Source: Myxococcota bacterium (lineage in GTDB: Bacteria > Myxococcota_A > UBA9160 > PR03). Taken from it: 11,525 nucleotides of DNA. Position numbers and translations under genes: made by a program. Positions 1-7,046 of this stretch are shown in pieces. The stretch is from positions 1 to 11,525 of the forward strand of contig JASJBO010000230.1 in assembly GCA_030066475.1 (NCBI GenBank). The letters run 5' to 3'. The stretch's first letter is position 1, and each line of letters begins with the position of its first letter. The notes under the pieces are model-generated. The model made no database searches and was not told the origin of the DNA. It saw only the letters and a list, made by a program, of their open reading frames with translations.

Positions 1-46
1 TCCGATGTTCCCGCCCCACGCTGGAACCCAGGAGAGGATCGAATCG

Positions 47-691
47 ATGAAGAACCTGCTGCTCACCGTGGCCGCCGCAGCTCTGCTCGGCGCCCCCGCC
101 CAGGCGCAGAACCTGCTGACGAATCCCGACTTCGATACCGACGTCTCGGGCTGGAGCGCCGGCAACGCGTCGATCAGCATCTCGCACGAGCCCAACCAGG
201 ACGTCGACGGCGACATCAACTCGGGCTCGGCGCGCGTGAACAGCTCGCAGGAGAGCGCCGGCTCCTCCGAGCGGCCCGGCGGCGCCATGATCCAGTGCGT
301 GAACGTCGACCCGAGCACGATCTACGACCTGCGCGGCTGGGCGCTCGTGCCCGCCGAGGAGACGCTCAACGCGCGGCCCGACCTGAAGATCGTGTGGTTC
401 ACGGAGGCCGATTGCGACGGCGGCTTCATCCAGGGCGACCAGCCCAGCTCGACCCAGCACTCCGGCACCAAGGATGCCTGGGAGGAGCTGACGCTCGAGG
501 CGACCTCGCCCGAGGACGCGGCCTCGGCCAACGTCTTCTGTCGGCCCCGCAAGATCGAGCCGGGACGCGACAACGACATCGACGTGCTGTGCGACGCGAT
601 CTCGATCATGTCGCTGCCCGAGCCGGGCGACGGCGCGCTGGCCGGCGCCGCCCTGCTGGCGCTCGCCCTGCTGGCCCGCCGCCGCGGCTAG
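47..691 (+). CDS. Secreted protein with PEP-CTERM-like C-terminal sorting signal
   Basis: The product is a 214-residue exported protein of unknown function. Residues 1-20 form a Sec signal peptide (MKNLL, hydrophobic core, cleavage expected after AQA). The mature start, NLLTNPDFDTDVSGWS, is the usual opening strand of jelly-roll, carbohydrate-binding-type domains (pattern NLL.NP.F...GW). Four cysteines (84, 123, 165, 182) could form two disulfides. The tail has PEP at 191-193, a hydrophobic stretch at about 197-210 and RRR at 211-213. That is the three-part layout of PEP-CTERM signals, which in known systems are processed by an exosortase during export to the envelope or matrix. An in-frame ATG at 5 is possible, but 47 gives both the signal peptide and an upstream AGGAGAGG. 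It converges on the crotonase gene, with a repeat copy between them. A glycan-related role is only a guess from the fold. Confidence 0.85.
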   Translation: MKNLLLTVAAAALLGAPAQAQNLLTNPDFDTDVSGWSAGNASISISHEPNQDVDGDINSGSARVNSSQESAGSSERPGGAMIQCVNVDPSTIYDLRGWALVPAEETLNARPDLKIVWFTEADCDGGFIQGDQPSSTQHSGTKDAWEELTLEATSPEDAASANVFCRPRKIEPGRDNDIDVLCDAISIMSLPEPGDGALAGAALLALALLARRRG

Positions 692-692
692 C

Positions 693-765
693 AGCCCGCG
701 CGGCAGAAGCCCCCGCAAGCGCCCGAAGGACGCGCGCAGTGAGGCGCAGCCGAACGAAGTCCACC
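693..765 (+). repeat. Single double-hairpin GNA repeat with leader box, between convergent genes
   Basis: This is one copy of the window's intergenic repeat. The 51-base core is 715-765. It starts GCAAGCGCCC and ends GAAGTCCACC. Hairpin 1 is GCGCCC, loop GAA, GGACGC, with one mismatch. Hairpin 2 is GT-GA-GGC, loop GCA, GCC-GA-AC. A leader box at about 695-714 (CCGCGCGGCAGAAG) is shared with the site near 3570-3590. The copy fills the gap between two convergent stop codons. Read from the minus-strand crotonase gene, it begins two bases after the stop. There is no T-run, so it does not look like a classical intrinsic terminator. Confidence 0.8.
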
Positions 766-767
766 AG

Positions 768-1562
768 CTAGCGCCCGCGGAACACCGGCTCGCGCTTCTC
801 GAGCAGCGCCCGGATGCCCTCGCGGGCGTCCTCGCTGGCGATCGTCGCGGCCTGCGCGAACGCCTCGGCGCGCGCCGCGCGGCGCGGGTTCCAGTCGGCG
901 CCAGCGTAGAGCGAGCGCTTGAGCAGGCGCAGCGCCTGCGGCGCGCAGCCGGCGATCTCCCGCGCGCGCCGCTGTGCGGCCGGCAGCACCGCGTCGGCCG
1001 CCACCGCCTCGTGCGCCAGACCGAGCGCCGCGGCGTCCGCGCCCGAAACCAGGCGTCCCGAGAACAGCAGGTCGGCGGCGGCCGGTACGCCCACGATGCG
1101 CGGCAGCAGGTAGCTGATCGCCATGCCCGAGTGGAAGCCGAGCCGCGCGAAGTTGGCGCCGTAGCGCGCCTCGCGATTTGCCACCCGGATGTCGCACACC
1201 AGCGCCAGGCCGAAGCCGCCGCCGATCGCGTGGCCGTTGAGCGCGCCGATCGTCGGCACCGGCAGGTCGAACACGTCGAGGAAGGGCTCGTAGGTCCGGT
1301 AGAGCCGCTCGTAGTCGGGCTCGCTCGGCCCGGGGTCGGACTCGGGCGGCGCGTTCGTCTTGAAGTCGGCGCCCGCACAGAAGCTGCGGCCACGGCCGGT
1401 CACGATCACCGCGCGCAGCGTCTCGTCGGCCGCCGCCCGGGCCACCGCCGCGCGAAAGGCCTGCATCACGTCGGGGGTCATGCTGTTGCGGTTCTCGGGT
1501 CGGTTGAGCGTGATCGTGGCGATCGCCTCGCTCGACTCGTACAGCACGGGTGCGTCGCTCAT
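768..1562 (-). CDS. Enoyl-CoA hydratase/isomerase (crotonase) family protein, non-canonical active site
   Basis: This is a 264-residue crotonase-fold protein of normal family length, expected to be cytosolic and to act on an acyl-CoA. The oxyanion-hole segments are present: SFCAGADF (60-67) and NGHAIGGGFGLAL (109-121). NRPENRNSM (20-28) is the usual N-terminal landmark. Aligned by eye with classical enoyl-CoA hydratase, the two catalytic glutamates are replaced by Gly118 (GGGFG) and Phe138 (YGANFARLG). Simple hydration of 2-enoyl-CoA by the textbook mechanism is therefore unlikely. Isomerase, hydrolase, lyase or CoA-binding roles remain open. The ATG is preceded by GAGGAGGAG. It is divergent from the peptidase gene with 58 bases between starts, and it ends against a repeat copy. 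The family is certain; the reaction is not. Confidence 0.93.
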   Translation of the reverse strand: MSDAPVLYESSEAIATITLNRPENRNSMTPDVMQAFRAAVARAAADETLRAVIVTGRGRSFCAGADFKTNAPPESDPGPSEPDYERLYRTYEPFLDVFDLPVPTIGALNGHAIGGGFGLALVCDIRVANREARYGANFARLGFHSGMAISYLLPRIVGVPAAADLLFSGRLVSGADAAALGLAHEAVAADAVLPAAQRRAREIAGCAPQALRLLKRSLYAGADWNPRRAARAEAFAQAATIASEDAREGIRALLEKREPVFRGR

Positions 1563-1587
1563 GGCTCCTCCTCGCGGAACGGGCCGC

Positions 1588-1594
1588 TAGAGTA
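1588..1594. promoter_or_regulatory. Candidate symmetric (bidirectional) -10 element
   Basis: The seven bases TAGAGTA lie midway between the divergent starts at 1562 and 1621. Read on + they give TAGAGT, whose last base is 28 nt before the peptidase ATG. Read on - they give TACTCT, ending 27 nt before the crotonase ATG. Both keep the key T, A and final T of a sigma-70-type -10 box. No convincing -35 is visible on either side. This rests on pattern and spacing only. Confidence 0.35.
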
Positions 1595-1620
1595 CCCGCG
1601 ACGCGCCGTAGGGGGAGACG

Positions 1621-3459
1621 ATGCCGGGCGAGACGCAGCCGGGGGAGCTCGCGGAGAAGCTCGCGGAGCAGCTCCCGAACTGGGACATGACGCCGTACTT
1701 CGCCGAGCCGAACGGGGCCGACTACCGCGCGTTCCGCGAGCGGCTGGCCGCGGACGTGGCCGCCCTGGCCGGCGAGCTGGAGTGCCTGGGAGAGATCGGG
1801 TCGGACACGGGCGACGCCTGGGTGGCACTGCTGGTGCGGCTCGAGGACGCGGTGGCGCGCCAGCGCCACCTGGGCTCGTACCTGGCCTGTCTCGGCGCCG
1901 CCGACGCGCGCGACGAGGAGGTGCAGCGCGAGACGGCCTCGCTGGCGGCGGCGCGTGCGGAGCTCGAGAAGGTCTTCGTCGCGCTGCGGGCCGCGTTCCG
2001 GGCGGCGCCCGACGCCGCCTTCGACGCGCTGCTGGCCGACGCGCGCCTGCGCGACGTCGCCTGGTTCCTGCGGCGCGTGCGCGAGCGGGCCGCCTGGAGC
2101 ATGGACGCCCCGCTCGAGGGACTCGCCGCCGACCTCGACGTGACGGGTCTGTCGGCGTGGGGCCGCCTGTACGACCAGGTGTCGGGCACGCTCGAGTTCG
2201 ACCTCGAGGTGCCGGGCCGGCCCGCCGAGCGCCTGCCGGTGTCGCGCGCGCGCAGCCTCCTGGGCGACGCCGATCCCGCCGTGCGCCGCGCCGCGCTGCG
2301 CGGCGCGAACCGCGCCTGGGAGGGTGTGGGCGAGGTCACCGCCGCCAGCCTCAACGCGATCGCCGGCACGCGCCTCACGCTCAACGCGCGGCGCGGGGTG
2401 AAGCACTTCCTCGACCCGGCGCTGTTCGACGCCTCGATCTCGCGGCGCACCCTCGAGACGCTGCTCGACGTCGTGAGCGCGCGCCAGGAGGTGGCGCGAC
2501 GCTTCCTGCGCGAGAAGGCGCGCCGGCTCGGGGTCGAGCGCCTGGGCTTCCAGGACCTCGAGGCGCCGGCGCCCGGTGAGCCGCCGGCGCGCGTCGGCTG
2601 GGACGAGGCGCAGCGCCGCATCGGCGAGGCGTTCGAGCGCTTCGACCCCGCACTCGGCGCCTTCGCCGCGAAGTGCTTCGACGAGCGCTGGATCGACTGG
2701 GAGCCGCGCCCGGGCAAGCGCCCCGGCGGCTTCTGCTCGTCGTCGTCGGTGATCGGCCAGTCGCGCGTGTTCATCACCTACGACGGCGCACTCGGCGACG
2801 TCTCGACGCTGGCGCACGAGCTGGGCCACGCCTGGCACGCCTGGCAGATGCGCGACATGCGCCCCTGGGCGCGCAGCTACCCGATGACGCTGGCCGAGAC
2901 CGCCTCGACCTTCGCCGAGCAGCTCGTGACCGACGCCGCGCTGTCCGATCCGGCGGCCGGCGCCGCGGAGCGCGCCGCCGTGCTCGACGGCCGGCTCTCG
3001 GACGCGAGCGCCTTCCTGCTCAACATCCCGATGCGCTTCCGGTTCGAGCGGGCGGTCTACGAGGAGCGCGCGCGCGGCGAGCTTTCGGTCTCGCGCCTCA
3101 AGGAGCTGATGTGCGACGCGCAGCGCGCCTGCTACGGCGACAGCCTGGCCGAGGACGAGCTCGATCCGTGGTTCTGGGCCTCGAAGCTCCACTTCTACAT
3201 CACCGGGCTCAGCTTCTACAACTTCCCGTACACCTTCGGCTACCTGTTCAGCCTCGGCCTCTTCGCGCGCGCCCGCGAGGAGGGCCGCGACTTCCTGCCG
3301 CGCTACGCGGAGCTGCTGCGGCTGACCGGCAGCGACAGCGCCGAGGGCGTGGCGCGCCGTGCGCTCGGCGTCGAGCTCGAGGAGCCGGCGTTCTGGAACG
3401 CCTCGATCGATCTCGTGGAGCGCGACCTGGAGCGCTACCTCGAGACGCCGGCCGCCTGA
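1621..3459 (+). CDS. M3 family zinc oligoendopeptidase (pepF/M3 type)
   Basis: This is a 612-residue cytosolic metallopeptidase that cleaves short peptides, close to the normal pepF/M3 length. The zinc site is HELGH at 399-403 (His399, catalytic Glu400, His403), with the third ligand Glu426 in LAETAST. Flanking landmarks are GKRPGGFCS (365-373), ITYDGALGDVSTLAHE before the zinc site, and FYNFPYTFGYLFS near the C-terminus, where substrate-binding tyrosines lie in this family. The N-terminal 200 residues are the usual helical oligoendopeptidase part. There is no signal peptide or membrane segment. GGGGGAG lies about 8 bases before the ATG. It is divergent from the crotonase gene and convergent with the MATE gene, with two repeat copies starting 8 bases after its stop. 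It likely acts in general peptide turnover; the neighbours do not suggest a dedicated substrate. Confidence 0.95.
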   Translation: MPGETQPGELAEKLAEQLPNWDMTPYFAEPNGADYRAFRERLAADVAALAGELECLGEIGSDTGDAWVALLVRLEDAVARQRHLGSYLACLGAADARDEEVQRETASLAAARAELEKVFVALRAAFRAAPDAAFDALLADARLRDVAWFLRRVRERAAWSMDAPLEGLAADLDVTGLSAWGRLYDQVSGTLEFDLEVPGRPAERLPVSRARSLLGDADPAVRRAALRGANRAWEGVGEVTAASLNAIAGTRLTLNARRGVKHFLDPALFDASISRRTLETLLDVVSARQEVARRFLREKARRLGVERLGFQDLEAPAPGEPPARVGWDEAQRRIGEAFERFDPALGAFAAKCFDERWIDWEPRPGKRPGGFCSSSSVIGQSRVFITYDGALGDVSTLAHELGHAWHAWQMRDMRPWARSYPMTLAETASTFAEQLVTDAALSDPAAGAAERAAVLDGRLSDASAFLLNIPMRFRFERAVYEERARGELSVSRLKELMCDAQRACYGDSLAEDELDPWFWASKLHFYITGLSFYNFPYTFGYLFSLGLFARAREEGRDFLPRYAELLRLTGSDSAEGVARRALGVELEEPAFWNASIDLVERDLERYLETPAA

Positions 3460-3467
3460 GTCCGACT

Positions 3468-3590
3468 GGTAGACTTCGCTCGGCTTCGCCTCGCTGCGCG
3501 CGCCCTCCGGGCGCTTGCGGTGGACTTCGCTCGCCTTCGGCTCGCTGCGCGCGCCCTGCGGGCGCTTGCCGGGCGGTTCTGCCGGGCGGA
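3468..3590 (-). repeat. Two tandem double-hairpin GNA repeats plus leader box
   Basis: Two 51-base copies (3468-3518 and 3519-3569) lie in the opposite orientation to the other sites, followed by the leader box in reverse (about 3570-3590). On the minus strand, hairpin 1 is GCGCCC with loop GCA (second copy) or GGA (first copy), then GGGCGC. Hairpin 2 is GC-GA-GCC, GAA, GGC-GA-GC in the second copy and GC-GA-GGC, GAA, GCC-GA-GC in the first. The central pairs are therefore swapped between neighbouring copies without loss of pairing. The block lies between the peptidase stop and the MATE stop. Confidence 0.85.
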
Positions 3591-3592
3591 CT

Positions 3593-3616
3593 CCTAGGCC
3601 TAGGCCTAGCTGCTAG
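3593..3616. repeat. CCTAGG palindrome cluster
   Basis: CCTAGG occurs at 3593 and 3599, followed by CCTAGC at 3605, spaced exactly 6 bases. A further CTAG at 3613-3616 overlaps the stop codon of the MATE gene. That makes four CTAG tetranucleotides in 24 bases, each reading TAG on both strands. No function is evident. Confidence 0.6.
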
Positions 3617-4983
3617 TGCAGCCGCCCCCCGCGCGCCCAGCGGCCGCGCAGCAGGTGGGCGCCGGTGGCGAGGACCAGCACCGACGAGCCCAGCAGCTGG
3701 CCCCACCAGATGCCCGCCGGTCCCAGCCCGGTGTGCACGGCCAGGTACCAGCCGAGCGGCGCGGTCACCAGGAAGGTGTTGCCGGTGGAGATCGCCATCG
3801 GCACGGTCATGTCGCCAGCGCCCTGAAGGGCGCGGAAGAACACGAAGTAGAACGCCATCAGCATCAGACCAGCCGAAGCGAACAGCAGGTACAGGCTGCC
3901 GAAGCGCCGCACCTCGGGATCGTCGGTGAAGAGCGCCACGATCGGGTCGCGCAGGAAGAACAGCAGCGCCGCGAAGCCGAAGAAGAGCGCGCCGTGCACG
4001 GCGAGGCCGACCCAGACCGACTGCCACGCGCGGCGCCGGTCGTCCGCGCCGAGGTTCTGCCCCACCAGGGTCGCCACGGCGTTCGCGAGCGGGAAGCCCA
4101 GCGACAGCGGCACCATCTCGAGCCGCAGGCCGATCGCGTAGGCCGCCTGCACCGCGGTGCCGAAGCGCGCCGAGAGGCGCAGGAAGAAGAACACGAGGAA
4201 CACGCGGCTGGCCATCTGGAGGGCCGGCTGCCAGGCCAGCCGCAGCAGTCGGCGCAGGGCGGCGCGGTCGGGCCGCACGTGGCGGGCGCGCAGGTGGACG
4301 CGCGTGCGCCCGGAGAACAGCGCCCGCAGGCCCAGCCCGAGCGCGGTGGCCTGGCCGATCGCGAGACCGAGCGCGACACCCGAGATGCCCAGCGCCGGGA
4401 GCCCGGCGTGCCCGAAGATCAGCAGCCACTCGGCCACGATGCCCACGGCGGCCTGGATGATCGAGATCACCATCGGCGTGGTGGTGTCGCCCGCGCCGTT
4501 CAGGATGCCCGCGATCACCTGCGCCCCCACGAAGGTCGGGGCGAACACGAAGACCAGGCGCACGTACGGCACGGCCGCCTCGAGCACCGCGGGCGCCGGG
4601 TTGGCCAGCGCGATCAGCGCGCGGGGGAAGAGGCCGCCGACCAGCGCCAGGCCGGCGGCGAAGCCCAGTCCCAGCACCAGCGACTGGCCCGCCAGGTGCT
4701 CGGCCTCGTCGATCTCGGCCGCGCCGACGGCGCGCGCGATCAGCGCCTGGGCCGCGAAGCTCACGCCCATCACCACCAGGAACGCGATCTGGCGCAGCGT
4801 CTGGTTCGTGATCACCACGGCCGCGGTGGGCGCCGGCCCCAGCTCGCCGATGAAGCGCAGGTCGAGGAGCTGGTAGACGGACATCGCGGCGCTGGTCGCC
4901 ATCAGCGGGAGCGCCAGCACCCAGAGCGAGACGAGCAGGCTGCCGCGGGTGTGGTCTCGGTCGCGCCAGCGAGCCCGGGGCAT
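3613..4983 (-). CDS. MATE family multidrug/toxin efflux transporter
   Basis: This is a 456-residue inner-membrane exporter of the MATE family, which typically couples Na+ or H+ influx to export of organic cations or other small molecules. About 12 hydrophobic segments are visible. The internal duplication shows as matching motifs in each half: GILNGAGDTTTPM (159-171) and ALQGAGDMTVPM (385-396). Asp41 in the first helix (LLDLRFIG) is a candidate coupling residue. Length is normal for the family. The ATG at 4983 is chosen. An in-frame ATG at 4998 has GGAG directly against it, too close to use, and that GGAG is 15 bases from 4983, so the start is uncertain by five codons. It is divergent from the SBP56 gene with only 42 bases between starts. 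The substrate cannot be told from sequence. Confidence 0.93.
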   Translation of the reverse strand: MPRARWRDRDHTRGSLLVSLWVLALPLMATSAAMSVYQLLDLRFIGELGPAPTAAVVITNQTLRQIAFLVVMGVSFAAQALIARAVGAAEIDEAEHLAGQSLVLGLGFAAGLALVGGLFPRALIALANPAPAVLEAAVPYVRLVFVFAPTFVGAQVIAGILNGAGDTTTPMVISIIQAAVGIVAEWLLIFGHAGLPALGISGVALGLAIGQATALGLGLRALFSGRTRVHLRARHVRPDRAALRRLLRLAWQPALQMASRVFLVFFFLRLSARFGTAVQAAYAIGLRLEMVPLSLGFPLANAVATLVGQNLGADDRRRAWQSVWVGLAVHGALFFGFAALLFFLRDPIVALFTDDPEVRRFGSLYLLFASAGLMLMAFYFVFFRALQGAGDMTVPMAISTGNTFLVTAPLGWYLAVHTGLGPAGIWWGQLLGSSVLVLATGAHLLRGRWARGGRLH

Positions 4984-4989
4984 GCGACG

Positions 4990-4998
4990 TGATAGCAT
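4990..4998 (+). promoter_or_regulatory. Candidate extended -10 promoter for the SBP56-SCO operon
   Basis: TGATAGCAT matches an extended -10 (TGn followed by TAnnAT). Its last base is 28 nt before the operon's ATG, the same spacing as the box before the peptidase gene. No good -35 is visible, which is tolerated with extended -10 promoters. A good ribosome site, GAGGAGGGG, follows at 5012-5020. Confidence 0.35.
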
Positions 4999-5025
4999 CT
5001 CCGCCCAGCACGAGGAGGGGCTTCC

Positions 5026-6348
5026 ATGGCGCGTGTTCGGGCCGTCTTCCGTCTGGTCGTCGTCGCGCTCGTCGCGTCGGGCATCGTCTCGCCCGGGGCC
5101 CGGGCCGACGAGACCTGCCAGTCGCCGTACCTGCCGAAGATCGTGGGGCAGGAGGACTTCGTCTACGTCTGGACGCTCGGCATGGATGGCGTGGGCGACG
5201 GCTCCGACAAGCTGGTGGTGATCGGCGCCAACCCGTCGCGCCCCGACTACGGCAAGGTCGTTTCGTACGCCTCGGTGGGCGGCCGCCACGAGGCGCACCA
5301 CGGCGGCTTCACGGACGACCGCCGCCAGCTCTGGGTGGGCGGCCTCGACACCAGCATGATCTACGTGTTCGACGTCGCCAGCGACCCGGCGCGCCCGAAG
5401 CTGGTGAAGACGATCACCGACTTCGTCGAGAAGTCGGGCGGCGTGGTCGGCCCCCACACCTTCTACGCGCTGCCCGGCCGCATGCTCATCACCGGCCTCT
5501 CGAACAGCGAGGACATGGGCGGGCGCACGGGGATCGTCGAGTACAGCAACGCGGGCGGCTACATCACGACGCACTGGATGCCGAAGGACGCCGTCTACGG
5601 CTACGACGCGCGGGTCAACGCCAACCTCAACCGCATGCTGACCTCGTCCTTCACCGGGCACGCGAACTACATGCGCTCGCTGCCCGACCTGCTGGGCGAC
5701 GCCGAGGCGATGAAGAACTTCGGCAACGAGATGGTGGTCTGGGACTTCCACACCCGGAAGCCGCTGCAGACGCTTTCGGTGCCGGGCGCGCCGCTCGAGA
5801 TCCGCTGGGCGCTCCAGCCGCGCCACGACTACGCGTTCACCAGTACCGCGCTCACCTCGAAGCTCTGGGGCGTGTTCCGCAAGGACGACGGCACCTTCGA
5901 GGCGGTGGAGCTGGCCGACATCGGCAACCCGGCCGACGTGCCGCTGCCGGTGGACATCAGCCTCTCGGCCGACGACCGCTTCCTGTTCGTCGACAGCTTC
6001 ATGGACGGCACGGTGCGCGTCTTCGACGTGTCGAGCCCGCGCAAGCCGAAGCTGGTGCTCGAGCAGAAGCTCGGGCAGCAGCTCAACATGGTGTCGCAGT
6101 CGTGGGACGGCGAGCGCGTCTACTTCACCACCTCGCTGCTGGCGAACTGGGACAAGACCGGTGACGCCAACGACCAGTTCGTGAAGGCCTTCGACTGGGA
6201 CGGCGCGAAGCTCACGCCGCGCTTCGAGGTCGACTTCATCGAGGAGGGCCTCGGCCGGCCGCACATCATGCGCTTCGGCTCGATCGACTTCTACAAGGGG
6301 CGGGTCGCCGGCGGCGGGATGCCGATCGCCAGCGGGGGCGGCGAGTGA
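5026..6348 (+). CDS. Exported SBP56 / methanethiol oxidase (MtoX)-family protein
   Basis: This 440-residue protein belongs to the selenium-binding protein (SBP56) family, whose characterised bacterial members are periplasmic copper-dependent methanethiol oxidases. A signal peptide spans about 1-27 (cleavage after ARA, before DETC), so it should act in the periplasm. Family landmarks are GGRHEAHHGGF (85-95, clustered His88, His91, His92), GPHTFYALPG (142-151), APLEIRW (255-261), DISLSADDRFLFVDS (310-324), VYFTTSLLANWDK (365-377) and FEVDFIEEGLGRPH (400-413). These histidines are the likely copper ligands. The cysteine that follows the HH motif in the human protein is absent; the only cysteine in the mature chain is Cys31. 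The C-terminus differs from the animal form. It leads an operon and is overlapped by the SCO gene, as expected for a copper enzyme with its chaperone. The family is sure; methanethiol as the substrate is an inference. Confidence 0.92.
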   Translation: MARVRAVFRLVVVALVASGIVSPGARADETCQSPYLPKIVGQEDFVYVWTLGMDGVGDGSDKLVVIGANPSRPDYGKVVSYASVGGRHEAHHGGFTDDRRQLWVGGLDTSMIYVFDVASDPARPKLVKTITDFVEKSGGVVGPHTFYALPGRMLITGLSNSEDMGGRTGIVEYSNAGGYITTHWMPKDAVYGYDARVNANLNRMLTSSFTGHANYMRSLPDLLGDAEAMKNFGNEMVVWDFHTRKPLQTLSVPGAPLEIRWALQPRHDYAFTSTALTSKLWGVFRKDDGTFEAVELADIGNPADVPLPVDISLSADDRFLFVDSFMDGTVRVFDVSSPRKPKLVLEQKLGQQLNMVSQSWDGERVYFTTSLLANWDKTGDANDQFVKAFDWDGAKLTPRFEVDFIEEGLGRPHIMRFGSIDFYKGRVAGGGMPIASGGGE

Positions 6349-7025
6349 GACGCGGCGCCGCCGCGCTGGCGCTGGCCGGCGCGCTGGTCGTGGGCGCCGC
6401 GCGCGCCCACGAGCCCGCGCCCGAGGCCCCGGCCCTGGCGTTCGAGCTGCCCGAGCCCGGCAGCTACGCGCTGCCCGCGATCGACCGGGTCGCCGAGGCG
6501 ACCCTGCTCGACGCCGACGCCCGGGACGCGCCGCTGCTCGGGCTCGCAGAGGGGCAGGTCGCGCTCGTCTCGTTCGTGTACACGCGCTGTCCGGACGGCG
6601 GGGGCTGTCCGGCGGTGATCGCCACGCTGCAGCGCATCGACCGGCTGCTGGCGCGCGACCCGGAGCTGGCGGCCCGGGTGCGGCTCACCACCGTGAGCTT
6701 CGACCCCGGCTACGACACGCCCGAGCGACTCGCCGAGCTGCGCCACCACATGCGTCCGCGTGCCGACTGGCGCTTCCTCACCGCGCCCAACGACGCGGCG
6801 ATCGCGCCGGTGCTGAGCGACTTCGGGCAGGACGCGCTGCGCCTGGTCGATCCGGCCGGCGACCAGCTCGGGCTGTTCCGCCACGTGCTCAAGGTGTTCC
6901 TGGTGGATGCCTCCGGCGCCGTCCGCAACATCTACAGCGCGGGCTTCCTGCTGCCCGAGCTGCTGCTGGTGGACGCGCGCACGGTGCTGCTGGATGCGGG
7001 CGCGCGGGACGTGAGCCAGCGCTAG
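6345..7025 (+). CDS. SCO1/SenC-family copper chaperone-like protein with CX5C motif
   Basis: This 226-residue exported thioredoxin-fold protein belongs to the SCO1/SenC family, which binds copper and delivers it to (or reduces) cuproenzymes. A signal peptide spans about 1-21 (cleavage after ARA). The metal site is in SFVYTRCPDGGGCP (76-89), with Cys82 and Cys88 and conserved His180 in LFRHVLKVFLVD. The usual spacing is CX3C, whereas here it is CX5C, with two extra residues in the loop. LTTVSFDPGYDTPERL (114-129) is the normal SCO core. The start is GTG, overlapping the preceding stop by 4 bases (GTGA), so translation is probably coupled. Its place directly after an SBP56 gene suggests it loads copper into that enzyme rather than into cytochrome oxidase, since no cox gene is in view. 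Confidence 0.9.
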   Translation: MRRGAAALALAGALVVGAARAHEPAPEAPALAFELPEPGSYALPAIDRVAEATLLDADARDAPLLGLAEGQVALVSFVYTRCPDGGGCPAVIATLQRIDRLLARDPELAARVRLTTVSFDPGYDTPERLAELRHHMRPRADWRFLTAPNDAAIAPVLSDFGQDALRLVDPAGDQLGLFRHVLKVFLVDASGAVRNIYSAGFLLPELLLVDARTVLLDAGARDVSQR

Positions 7026-7046
7026 CCTTCGCGCGAGGCCAGCGGA

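Noticed and set aside
5..46. ATG at 5 as the start of the first gene
   Set aside because: It would bury the signal peptide behind 14 polar residues, while ATG 47 has its own AGGAGAGG site.
688..3192. 834-codon open frame on the minus strand across the crotonase and peptidase genes
   Set aside because: It is Arg/Ala/Gly-rich noise opposite genes with clear families, a usual artefact of high GC. No motif is seen.
3468..3590. Classical intrinsic terminators
   Set aside because: Strong hairpins are present, but no T-run follows on either strand. A termination role is kept only as a hypothesis.
3616..4992. 458-codon plus-strand frame opposite the MATE gene
   Set aside because: It is rich in Gln, His, Arg and Glu with no hydrophobic or catalytic pattern, typical of the antisense of a membrane protein gene.
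4984..6264. Long minus-strand extension upstream of the MATE gene
   Set aside because: It is antisense to the SBP56 gene and low in complexity. The MATE fold is complete from 4983.
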